A DNA stretch of 64,000 bases from the NCBI GenBank assembly GCA_965197675.1, contig OZ240221.1, forward strand, positions 310,001 to 374,000, written 5' to 3'. The position numbers and the translations under genes were made by a program. The number at the start of each line of letters is the position of its first letter. Position 1 is the stretch's first letter. The stretch is from G965197675 sp965197675. Lineage in GTDB: Bacteria; Chloroflexota; Dehalococcoidia; Plut-88900. The notes beneath the pieces were generated by a model. It was given only the letters and a program-made list of their open reading frames with translations. It ran no database searches and had not been told where the DNA came from. Positions 35,077 through 44,800 of the stretch are shown piece after piece.

Positions 35077-35916
35077 TCAGTTCCCTTCGCAGAAGAGCTT
35101 GTTGAACTCTGCCCTGGTTCTGCAACTGTTGACCTTGCCCCGCATCTGTCCAAAGTACGTTGAGGCACGCTCACGGAGTTTGGAGTTTGCTGGTCCAAGG
35201 TATTCGTCTACGTATCTCGACTGCCCCGTGGAATCGGTGATGGGCTGCTTTGCTGCCTCTATGGAGTGTCCCAATAAGTGAACGAGCATGGCCTTCGGGT
35301 AGAGGGGGCCTTGATAGTCTTTGAACGCATCTATCGCCAGGGACTCAATGTGGTATCCGCTCATCTTCCTGCTGGGACGGGTAATGAAGCAGTCCGCCAT
35401 AGCCTTGGCAAGCTTGATTATCGGTACGACTCTGCCGTTCCTGGCCGTGTTGACCTTGGCTAGCTTCTCGGCAAAATCATCAGGTCGAGCCACGTTGCTC
35501 CACTGAGTGCTCCCCGGGTCGGCAATCCGAACACCACCGCTGTTCGTTCGTATGGCGGGCAGTATCTGTATCTCGGTCCCGTCGGAGTAGCTGACCGTCA
35601 CCGCTAGGTTGCCCGCGCTTACGGTATTCTGGCGAAGCCGATTCTGGATGGTGTCCCGCACGTATTCGATGACCAATGCCGGAGTTTGGTTCACAAGCGA
35701 AGACTGGTTCACTATGAGAAGGGCGTCGACATCGCTGAGGCCGGTCACGTAAGTGCCCTTCCGCACGGAACCGCCGAACATGGTCTGCACCACGTTGCCT
35801 TTCTGTCTGAGGAACCCGCACAGGCTTTCAAGGCGCTGGGTGACAGTCTGAGTGTTCCTGCGGGTGTACTGTGCGAGAAATGCCTCGCAGTGCTCATTGA
35901 ACCTATCGTCTGGCAT
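35077..35916 (-). CDS. CD-NTase-like nucleotidyltransferase
   Basis: A 279-residue nucleotidyltransferase with the layout of cGAS/DncV-like enzymes. FGGSVRKGTYVTGLSDVD holds Gly49-Ser50 and the metal pair Asp62 and Asp64. The helical half contains SGYHIESLAI, like the conserved helix of that group. The position of the third metal Asp reads TEIQILPA, with Gln at the expected place and Glu two residues before, so activity is uncertain. GGAGG lies upstream inside the VapC gene end; the gap to VapC is 3 bases. Product, if any, would be an oligonucleotide signal. Confidence 0.75.
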   Translation of the reverse strand: MPDDRFNEHCEAFLAQYTRRNTQTVTQRLESLCGFLRQKGNVVQTMFGGSVRKGTYVTGLSDVDALLIVNQSSLVNQTPALVIEYVRDTIQNRLRQNTVSAGNLAVTVSYSDGTEIQILPAIRTNSGGVRIADPGSTQWSNVARPDDFAEKLAKVNTARNGRVVPIIKLAKAMADCFITRPSRKMSGYHIESLAIDAFKDYQGPLYPKAMLVHLLGHSIEAAKQPITDSTGQSRYVDEYLGPANSKLRERASTYFGQMRGKVNSCRTRAEFNKLFCEGN

Positions 35917-35919
35917 GGG

Positions 35920-36375
35920 TCATGCCTCCGCTTCCGCCTCGATCAGATCGTCGAGGACAACGATGGGCAGGCCCTCGACGCGGCGAAAATCGGTGTCGTT
36001 AGTGACGAAGAGCGCGCAGCCGGCACTGAGAGCCGTTGCCGCGTGAAGCGCGTCAGGTGTCTTCAATCCCGTATCAGCGCGGATGCGTGCCGCGTCCTCC
36101 CACAGTTCGCGCGTGGCTGGGACTAGACTAACCTCCTGCGCATCGAACATCGACCGGAGCAGCATCTCGACAACCTCGTCGCCCTCCCGCAGCGGCTTGA
36201 CGAGCGTTTCCAGCACCGTGATGTCGCTGCTCGCAACATCGAACTCACCGGCCCGGGCCTGCTGCCACATGGGTTCAAGCAACGTGCGGTACGGCTCGAC
36301 ACGCTCCACGCTGTAGATAAAGCCATTGGCGTCGAGGTAAACAGGACCGTGCGTAGGTAGGGTCAGCGGTCCCAC
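35920..36375 (-). CDS. PIN-domain toxin (VapC type)
   Basis: A 151-residue PIN ribonuclease. The acidic site is complete: VYLDANGFIYSVE, LETLV, KTPDALHAATAL and FVTNDTDF. VapC toxins cleave tRNA or rRNA when the antitoxin is lost. It overlaps the antitoxin gene by 13 bases, as is usual for vapBC. Unusually the pair lies inside a long defence-type gene run, with the nucleotidyltransferase only 3 bases downstream. Confidence 0.82.
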   Translation of the reverse strand: MGPLTLPTHGPVYLDANGFIYSVERVEPYRTLLEPMWQQARAGEFDVASSDITVLETLVKPLREGDEVVEMLLRSMFDAQEVSLVPATRELWEDAARIRADTGLKTPDALHAATALSAGCALFVTNDTDFRRVEGLPIVVLDDLIEAEAEA

Positions 36376-36596
36376 GATGCTCTCTCTTCCTTGATGTAGT
36401 CGTCGACTTCCTTCCCAGTCTTGAAGAGGCGATTCCCCGGCGCCTCAGCCAGGATGTCGATTACGGACCGCCGTTCGGTAGACGAGGAGCGCGTCACCAC
36501 TACGTCGACCGTCTGGCCCGCCTCTAGCTCCGGGCTGGCAACCTCCACCTTGCCACCTGGTTGAACAGTCGTCCGTACATGGAAAACTTTCTGCAT
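36363..36596 (-). CDS. antitoxin partner of the VapC-type toxin
   Basis: A 77-residue protein. The N-terminal half (VFHVRTTVQPGGKVEVASPE) resembles an AbrB-like swapped-hairpin DNA-binding region. The C-terminal half (RLFKTGKEVDDYIKEERASW) has the KTGKEVDDYIxEER pattern that wraps PIN toxins. Start at 36596 is set by AAGGAGG 7 bases upstream; a longer frame to 36626 overlaps the previous gene. Confidence 0.75.
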   Translation of the reverse strand: MQKVFHVRTTVQPGGKVEVASPELEAGQTVDVVVTRSSSTERRSVIDILAEAPGNRLFKTGKEVDDYIKEERASWDR

Positions 36597-36609
36597 GGTT
36601 GTTCCTCCT

Positions 36610-37590
36610 TTAGCTTCGGGTCGCAAACAGGTCCACGCGGGACGGGGACAAATCGAACTGCCACTCTTTAGCTCCGAAGCTGTCCTCCCAGTAGCGCCTA
36701 ATAAGCTCCTGCTTGGGCCTACCTAGAGATGCCCATGCCTTCGGAGATATGTGGATGAATTCCACTTCTTCAAGCAGTTTCTTCGACAAACGAGCAGTCC
36801 CGATGGAGCCCTTCCCATACTCAAGCGCATCCATTAGATTCTTACCGTCCATCACCCCATCGCTCGTATACGAGAACATGGCTATTTGCTCCCCCTTTGC
36901 GGGGAGAACGTTAATCACTATCGGAGACGATGGAACTGGGGTAACTCTGCGGTTCAGTGCATCATAGAAGTAGGTTCCAAGTGGGGGATGGAGAATGACG
37001 CCGGAAGCAGCGATTCTTGGTCTGCCTTGGATTCGAGCAACTGTATGACGCAACTTATTTGAATCAGAGCCATTGAGATATTCACGCGTGGCAGATTCAA
37101 GAGGCGTTGCGCGGGACAGCTGTTGCGTGAGAGTGTCGACCACTTTCGCCATATACCAGAAATCGGAGGCAAACTTTATGAACCATTTCTTGATGTAACG
37201 GTTTGCCAGGCAGGCGCGATATGCGAGTCGTGCCTTGTGTTCAGGATCATCCCAATTCGGACCAGGGCTTTCCACAAGCCAAAAGAACTTCTCATGATCC
37301 TCACACAGAAACCGGCATTTGGCTGCCTCATGTGGTGAAATCGGGCGATTGAGGGCGTATTCCACGCCAAGTTCACGCCAGTCCGCAGCTTGAAGATTGT
37401 AGAAAGATACAACTCGCTTCGTGGAATCTTGTATGAGCTTAAGGAGGCCCTCCTGTATGAAGTGTCCATCTACGGGGTCGTTGTTGCAACGACCCTCCAA
37501 ATCGAACATACACCGTTTGGGTTCCGCTCCCTTCAAGCGATCCGCGAAAGCAGCATCCTGTAGGTCTGTCATCACATTTTGGGACGTCAT
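36610..37590 (-). CDS. unknown protein with N-terminal Cys/His motif, defence-island context
   Basis: A 326-residue protein of no named family. Near residue 25 it has KRCMFDLEGRCNNDPVDGHF followed by IQEGLLKLI; this Cys...Cys...His-IQ-LL pattern resembles a putative zinc-binding start seen in some defence-island proteins, but I cannot name the family. The rest is helical with a late beta-rich part. The start at 37590 is set by GAGAGGGG; a frame to 37716 would overlap the membrane-protein gene. It lies between the membrane protein and the toxin-antitoxin pair. Confidence 0.6.
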   Translation of the reverse strand: MTSQNVMTDLQDAAFADRLKGAEPKRCMFDLEGRCNNDPVDGHFIQEGLLKLIQDSTKRVVSFYNLQAADWRELGVEYALNRPISPHEAAKCRFLCEDHEKFFWLVESPGPNWDDPEHKARLAYRACLANRYIKKWFIKFASDFWYMAKVVDTLTQQLSRATPLESATREYLNGSDSNKLRHTVARIQGRPRIAASGVILHPPLGTYFYDALNRRVTPVPSSPIVINVLPAKGEQIAMFSYTSDGVMDGKNLMDALEYGKGSIGTARLSKKLLEEVEFIHISPKAWASLGRPKQELIRRYWEDSFGAKEWQFDLSPSRVDLFATRS

Positions 37591-37630
37591 TTCACCCCTC
37601 TCGCCCCATGCGATACTTGATGTAGTAGCG

Positions 37631-38404
37631 TCACCGTCGCCACTCCCCCCATTTGTCAGACCGCCAGATGACCTCTGGTGCAAACTGCCTATGATGCTCG
37701 TACTCAGGGTCTCCACTCAGATTCTTGCTGTCGAGTACATCGACCAAGCGTATCGCTAACTCCGCTATGACCAGCAAGTTATAGCTAGCTTCCCGTGGGA
37801 GAGGAGTGTCAATCATTCTAATTCGGAACTCTTCCCAGACTCGTTTCTCCGACTCCACTCTGCCTTCCAGATTGACCATGGCTCGAATCAGTGACCCGGA
37901 TTCCATAAGAGCAGGTCCAATTGTCCGGAACGATTGAGCACAGTAAGAAGTCAGGTCTTCAAAGTTTCTAAAGACCCAATGTAGGGAATCGAAAGAATCG
38001 ATCCCGCTGTCATAATCGTCTATCGAGCGTGATCGACTGAGGACGAACGGACGAGCTTCTTCAAACGTCCTCGCGATGTTATGCGCACCAAATGCATTGT
38101 GTCTATGTGGGTGCTCTTGCCATTGCTTCACTGTAGTTGTGACTGCTCCTTTTGCAAAGTTCCTAAGACGGTCAACCGTCCAACCAACGGTCAGATCGAT
38201 CTTTTTCTGACGCACTTGCGAACGATGCTCGAAGAAGAAATATGCAAGCGCCAAGGCGAGAAGAACTCCAGCGGCTTGAAGAAGGGTTGAAATGATGAAG
38301 GCATGGTCGGTGTATTCAAAGTAAACAGCTGCTGCCAACCAACTAACGAGGCTTGCAACAAGAAGACTCCAACCTATCCAGTATGTTCTTAACGCTCCCG
38401 GCAT
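37631..38404 (-). CDS. membrane protein with two N-terminal helices and cytoplasmic domain
   Basis: A 257-residue protein. Residues 8-29 and 35-57 are membrane helices (WSLLVASLVSWLAAAVYF; LLQAAGVLLALALAYFFF). A charged helical cytoplasmic domain follows. No enzyme motif is visible. It starts 4 bases after the methyltransferase stop, so it is co-transcribed. It may anchor or sense at the membrane; function unknown. Confidence 0.65.
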   Translation of the reverse strand: MPGALRTYWIGWSLLVASLVSWLAAAVYFEYTDHAFIISTLLQAAGVLLALALAYFFFEHRSQVRQKKIDLTVGWTVDRLRNFAKGAVTTTVKQWQEHPHRHNAFGAHNIARTFEEARPFVLSRSRSIDDYDSGIDSFDSLHWVFRNFEDLTSYCAQSFRTIGPALMESGSLIRAMVNLEGRVESEKRVWEEFRIRMIDTPLPREASYNLLVIAELAIRLVDVLDSKNLSGDPEYEHHRQFAPEVIWRSDKWGEWRR

Positions 38405-38408
38405 CAGG

Positions 38409-40300
38409 TTAATCGTCCTCGTCCTGGAAGGAAGTCCTTACTACCATCGCGTGCTCCAACTCAATCTCCTCCCACAGGTCGCCTAGGCCCAAGGCTTCAA
38501 GCCAAACCCTATCTGACTTGTCCGTGACGTGCCGACATCTGGCTAGGTTGTAGTTGCCTATGTTCTTGCCAGCGTTCAGCTTGAACACCACGTTGTCAAT
38601 CATCGCTCCTTCCAAATCCGGCAAAAGGGCGATCACCTGGTTCCTCTGGTGGTTGGAAAGCTTGCCCGGTCCGATGGGAGCACTTACAAAGTTGCTCAGA
38701 GTCAGATGGAAGTCATCCCCAATCGCAATCCACCAAACGAAGGCTAACTTGCCATTCAAGAAGAGCATGGACGCGTCGCGGATGCTGGCATCCCGAAAAG
38801 TGCCTGCTCCATAGCCAGTTTGGGGGATGAGGTTTTTGGCTGCGTCATACACAGGCGGCTGGTCTACACAGAATGTCAGCCAGTTGTAGGCGGTTTGCTT
38901 GAAGTGAAGGTGGTGCCCCTGGCGCGATGGTGTGAGCTCGTTCTGGAGTCGATAGCTGCTACCCTTCAACAGTGACTCGAATCCCTGTAGGAGACGGGAA
39001 CTGCTCAGTTTCGGAATCAACCCTCCGAAAGCTGCCGGGGAGAACGTCACATACGATAAGCCGTCGAACAAGACCGGACGCTGGGAGTCGAACCATCTGT
39101 GTAGCCGCGTCGTGAAGCTGCGCTTCGGCGACTTTGACGCCTTACGGGCCAGGTAGATCGTGTTGCGCACCCGCGTGTCGAAACTGAACAGTGCGGAGGG
39201 GATTCGGCCAAAGGATGAGAACCAGAGTGAATCGCATTCCTGGTACAGATAAGAGCGCAGGCTGGCGAATCCCGAGCTGAACCCAAGACTCAGCGGCACA
39301 ATCATGCTTGTCCGTCCGTCGGTGCGGCACACGTTGACGCTTCGCTCTACTACCGTGGCGTAGATGTCGGGACACCCCGCAGTCTGAAAGCCCTTCGGGG
39401 TGTACGACTCGGATACCTTCCGCCTGGATACGTACGGCGGGTTCCCGATCACCACGTCGAAGCCGCCCTTGCTCATGATCCCGTAGAACTCGACAAACCA
39501 GTGAAAGGGCTGATGGCTGGTGCGCCAGGCGTCGAATGCTGCGGCCCTTTTGAGATTGACGGCGTACTCGGCGGCAAGTAGGCGGTCCAGCTCATCGTCA
39601 AGTCTGCGGAGACGGTTGCGGAGGGCCTGTTTGTCGGCGGAGGTCACTTCTCCACCTAGCATGGTCTGCTGCCAACGGAACTGGTTGAAGGCTGCGCTCG
39701 CAATCTCTGCTTCCTCGTTGATGCGGTCGAGGGTCTGTTTGTCTTCCTCAGACAGCATTCGATGCTGGCCGTCAGGCTCGATGGTCAAGGCCTGACGCAC
39801 AGCTTCAAGGGACGTGAAACCGACGAGGGTGTTCCCAGACCGGACGTTGAAGTCTATGTCCGGCAGCGGCTCTATCTGGTCGTAGCGCTCCAGTTGGGCA
39901 ACCAGCTTCAGGAAAAGGCGCAGTTTGCAGATTTCGACAGCCTCTTCCATGATGTCAACGCCGTAGAGATTGTTCAGGACGATGGACTTCAGGATGAAGT
40001 AGCGCTCATTGCGGCGCTCGTCTACTTGCTCATCGCTAGTGTGCTTACTCACTTGCTCCAGGATTCGGCGAAAGTCCCCCAAGTGCTCAGGGCTGCGCTT
40101 GCGCTCGGACCTTTCGGCATCGTCCAGGAAGCCTCGCATCCCCTCCAGGCAGGCGGTGTAGAGAGGTTCCAAAATGTTGAGGACGGCGAAGAAGAACGCG
40201 CCCGAACCGCAGGTGGGGTCCAACACTGAGATTCCGGTGTCGCTACGTTCCTGGTTGCCGTAGAGGGCGTGCCAGAAGGCGCGCAGGAGCTCCGGCCCTC
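38409..40300 (-). CDS. Eco57I/PglX-type adenine methyltransferase, C-terminal part
   Basis: The larger half of an N6-adenine methyltransferase split by a frameshift. It starts with motif I DPTCGSGAFFF (SAM binding); motif IV NPPYVS lies near residue 265. The C-terminal TaqI/Eco57I-like target-recognition region includes YGAGTFRDAS and FVSAPIGPGKL. The upstream half is in another frame; restoring one base near 40294 fuses them to about 1130 residues. Such enzymes modify DNA in type IIG, BREX and DISARM-like systems. Confidence 0.8.
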
Positions 40301-41800
40301 GCTCTGGGCGATGACGTCCCTGGCGAACCGCTCGATGTCGAGGTTCAGTGTGATGAGGTCGTTGATCTCCTGCACTTCGCCGGAGGCGAGCTTTGCCCGG
40401 ACTTCCTTATAGCGGGTGCGGCGAGCCATGACCTCCCGCCAGGTCTCGGTGGGCAGCGCGTGCTCCTCCGTCGCAGGGGCGTTCCAGCCGCCGCGCTCGG
40501 ACACGTCGGCTATACCGGCGGCGATGTTGTCGGGCAGGTCGAAGCGCGCTTCTAGGCGCTTGGGGTCTTCCGGCTGCCGGGCGTCCCATGCGATGCCATG
40601 GCCTACGGCGGGGTAGATGTACCGGTCCGGGTCGTCACTGAGTAGACGCCAGACTCCGCCGTCCGGCCCGAAGGCCACCGGGCACTCCTTCCTGGCGGCA
40701 TCGAACAGGAAGGGGATGACGGTGTTACGGGAGATGTAGCCGGTGATGTCCTCCTTGGTGTAGTAGGCCCCCATCTGCTTCTGGTTGACGTACTTCTCGA
40801 AGATGTAGCCAAGCACGTCTGGGTTGATCTCGTTGTCCCCCCGGTAAGGCCGCTCGTCCAGGTGCCAGCGGTATCCGTCGAAGAAGTCGAAGACCCGCTC
40901 AAAGGCAGCATCTGAAATGGAGATGTCTGGGTTGTCCCGCTCCAGGTCGTGTACGTCGAAGAGGCCGCCGTTGAGGAAGGGAACCTCACCCAACAGGGCC
41001 TTCAGTTCCTGGTTGCGCTGTTCCACCGGCTGTCCCAGCCCGTAGTGGAAGAGCTTCAGCAGGAACTCGCGATAGAATTGCTGAAAGCGGCCGTCGCCAT
41101 ACCTGCTCTGGACCTCGCCCAACTTAGCGCGAAGGTAGTCGGTGTTGCGGTCGAGGAAGCCCTGCTTCTGGATGAAGTAGACGAACATCATGCGGTTGAG
41201 CATGAGGGAGGCGTACCAGTCGCGATCGCCTTGGGCCGTGATACCTTCGATGAACTTCCCGAAGTCCTTCAACTCCTTCTGGAATCGTTCGTAGAAGCGC
41301 TTGGTGATTCTCTCGACGTCCAACGCAGCCCGGACCCGAGATGTGATAAGAGCGATGTTCAGCGACGGCTCTTCATCCAGGGAGACGAATAGTGGTTGGA
41401 TGCGCTGGAGGAGGTGGTCTCCGCTTGCGCCCGTAGTAACGGCGTACTCGCGGCAGGCGGCTGGCTTGCCGCTCTCTCGCCTGACCCACTGCCAGACCTG
41501 AGCCTTGCGGCCTGGGTCGGTGAAGATGATGAGGTGCTCGAAAGTGCGCTTGGCGACCTCGCTCTCGATCTTGCGACGGACTGGATACTGGGGGACATTG
41601 TTGTCGACGCTGGAATCGCACTCGTAGACGGCGAACCCCGCCTTCTCCGCAATGGGATTGAGCGTGTAGTCCAGCTCGTTGACTCGGACGACGAACGGCT
41701 CCGTGACGTAGTGGTCCCAACCCAGGCCCTCGACGAAGAGACGTGGAAAGTCGAAAGCCTGTAGATGGGGCCGTAGCTCTTCAATGGAGACAGGCATCAA
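40290..41800 (-). CDS. Eco57I/PglX-type adenine methyltransferase, N-terminal part
   Basis: The first ~500 residues of the methyltransferase. It includes the helical region with GAYYTKEDITGYISRNTV, which precedes the SAM domain in Eco57I/PglX enzymes. Coding sense is lost after IERFARDVIAQSEG. Adding one base in the GGCC run near 40294 gives EGPELLRAFWHALYGN and leads straight into motif I of the next entry. Its ATG overlaps the helicase stop by 4 bases. The frameshift may be a sequencing error, an inactivating mutation or an on/off switch. Confidence 0.78.
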
Positions 41801-44800
41801 GAGTCACCCTCAGTATCGAACAATCCCAGGGAGCAGATGATCTGAGGTTCCTGGGCCTCGGCGGCTGCGTCCCCCGTTAGGCAGAGTCTGTCCTCCTCAC
41901 GCAGTGACATGACGATTTCGGCCAACTGGTCGTCCGAGACGCCGCTGCGAAGCTGGCGGTTCAGGGTGTCCACTGCCGACGGGCGCAGAGGATAGCGATA
42001 GATGTCGTCAATGGCCTTGTGGAGAGCGTCCACGTCGAACAGCTGACCCTTGATGGCGTCGGCGTAGGCCTTGAGGCGAGTGTAGGTGCGGAAGCGGGCG
42101 CCGGAGGGCCGTCCCAACTGGCCGCCGACTCGCTTCTCCTCCCTGACGACATGCTTGACACCCTCGGCAACAAGCTCGTGGTGACTCTCGTGGTGAGGCT
42201 GTGCCGGGGTGTCGGGCCTGCACTCGGCGGCGGAGAGGATTTCAAGCTGCGACTCGGTAATGCTTTGGCCCTTGCGGTCCACGTAGGCTAGGGCGTCGTT
42301 TCCATCGGAAGTGCGCATGAACACGAGCACCCCTTCGGGTCGTTGGGCGATAGGCATGTGCTTCCGCGAGGAGAAGACGACGTCCGGCAGGTCGGCCACG
42401 GCCTTCTCCACCGACGGGTCCTCGCCGATGGCGTTCTTCCATATCTGGTAGGCGTGGGACGCCAGGTCTACGTCGCCCTCCGGGTCACCGTCCAGGATGC
42501 CGGCTCGCTCGTGGTACAGGTTGACGATAGCCTGATCGTGGTCCTCGTCCTCAAAGAACGCCTCGTCAGCACCGACCACCTCGGCGTTTTCCCTGAGCCT
42601 CTCACGGACCCGCCCACGCAGGTCGATGATGCGCTCAACTCCTTCGGCGGGAAGGAAGGAGTGGCAGAGAATCTCTTCCGCCTTCTGCCCGATTCGGTCG
42701 ACACGGCCCGCACGCTGGATGAGGCGGATGATGGCCCAGGGCAGGTCGTAGTTCACGACTACGTGGGAGTCCTGGAGGTTCTGGCCCTCACTCAGTACGT
42801 CGGTGGCAACCAGGACGCGAAGCTCTCGCTCCGGTTTGCCCTGGCCCGGCCTCTGGTTGCTGTCCGGGCTGAATCGCCATGCCGAATCCGTGGGGTCGGC
42901 GGAGCTGCCGGTGACCCCGGCCATGTCCGCCATCCCTCTGTTCTTGAGCTGCGCTTCCAGGTAGTCAACCGTGTCGGCGAACTGGGAGAACACCAGCACC
43001 TTCTGTTCTGGGAAGGTCTCCGTCAGTAGTGAGTTGAGCGCGTCGAGCTTGGCGTCATTGGCAGGGTCCCAATCCCCGTAGCTCTGGAGTACATCTAGGA
43101 GAGCATTGGAGTCAGATTGAAGCTCGCTCTCAAGGGAACTCTTGAATAGATCGGCGCGGAGCCATTTGAAGCGGCGGCTATAACGGCCCTGGTACTCGCC
43201 GTATATCTGGGCTGCCCGCGCCGCGAAGTCTCCGACAGTCCAAGAGCCGCCGGTCTTCTCGACCGCTTCCTCCTGGTCATCGTCATCAGGGTCGAAGAGA
43301 GCGCCCTTCGCCTGGTCTACGTCCTCGTCGGTGAAGCGGGAGTCCAGCATCTCGGCGTCCTGCGTGCCAAGGGGCAAAGGCAGACCGTTCTTGATGGCGT
43401 GGAGGAAGACGTAATTGCGAAGCACATGCCGCTCGACGGATTGCAGGAAGGCCGCACCGCTGCTCTCCAGCCGCTTAAAGAGGTTGGTGCGACAGAATCC
43501 GATGAGCCGCTTGCCTGCCCGGGACAGGTCGTCGGTCTGTCCCTCCTCTACCTTAGTGGGTGGCGTCTCCGGGTTATCCAGCAGGTAGTTGCCGAGGCCG
43601 TACCTTGGCAGGTGGAGGTCCTTCACTATGTCGACCACCTTCGGTGAGTACAGCTTGGCGTACTGGTCGTTGGGGTTGGAGTCGTCGATGGCGAACTTGA
43701 CTGTCTTTGGCACGCGTGTCGGGAAGAAAGAGCGTGTCCCGTCCTCGTAGGTGAGGAACTTCCGGCCAGTCTCTTGGTCCGTCTCGGCGTAGTTGTCCTG
43801 GATGAAGCTGCGGGTGCGGCGCACGAGATAGAGGCGCATCAGGTCTCGCCAATCGTCGGCGTGCTCGCTGAAGTCGAAGGCTCCCAATGTCCTGAGACCG
43901 GCTTGATGGCGTCGGACGAACTCCACCTCGCCCAGGTCCCGAAGCAGACGCTCCGGGCGGATGCCCAGGTCTTGGTCCTCCTCCACGAAGATGCGCAGTT
44001 GGCTGGACAGGTCCAAGTACGTCTTGTTGTAGGGCGTGGCCGATAGCAGGATGCACTTGCTCTCGTTGGCTCGGACGTACTCTTGGATGGCCCGGTAGCG
44101 GCGTCCCTCCCGGTTGCGGAGGTTATGGCTCTCGTCGATGACGACAAGCCGGTAACGACGCAGCGTGGGCAACTCGCCGAGCACCCTGCTCAGGGACAGC
44201 ACTCTAGCCCGCAGCTGGTACTGGTACACATAGTCGTCCCACATCGGGACGAGGTTCTTCGGGCAGATAATGAGCGTCTCCAACCCGTAGTCGTCCTCGA
44301 AAATGCGAGCGACGGCGGTGGCCATGAGTGTCTTGCCAAGCCCCACCACGTCCCCGATGAGAACGCCGTTTCGCTTGTTCAGGTGATGGGCCGCAATCTT
44401 GACCGCAGCGGCCTGGAAGTCGAACAGTCGGTCACCGAACACCTTGGGAATCCTGAACTCGGCAAGGCCGGCGCGAGCTTCGTGGGAGAGGTGGTAGGCC
44501 ATCTTCAGGTAGACGTGATAGGGAGGTATCAGCGCCTCCCGCGCCCAGCTCTCTTCGATGATCTGGAGCAGTTCGTCCGTGATATCCACGCAATACCGGT
44601 CGTTCCACCTGTCCTCGAACCACTGCTGGAGCTTCACCGTGGCGTCTTGGTCGAGCACGTCCACGTTCAACTCTCCCTGTCCCGCGAGGCCCGCAAAGGT
44701 CAGATTGCTGCTTCCCAGGTAACCGACGATGGGGTTGATGGGATCGTTGCGAAACAGAAGGTAGAGCTTCGCGTGCAGCGGGTGACGGAGGAAGAGCTTG

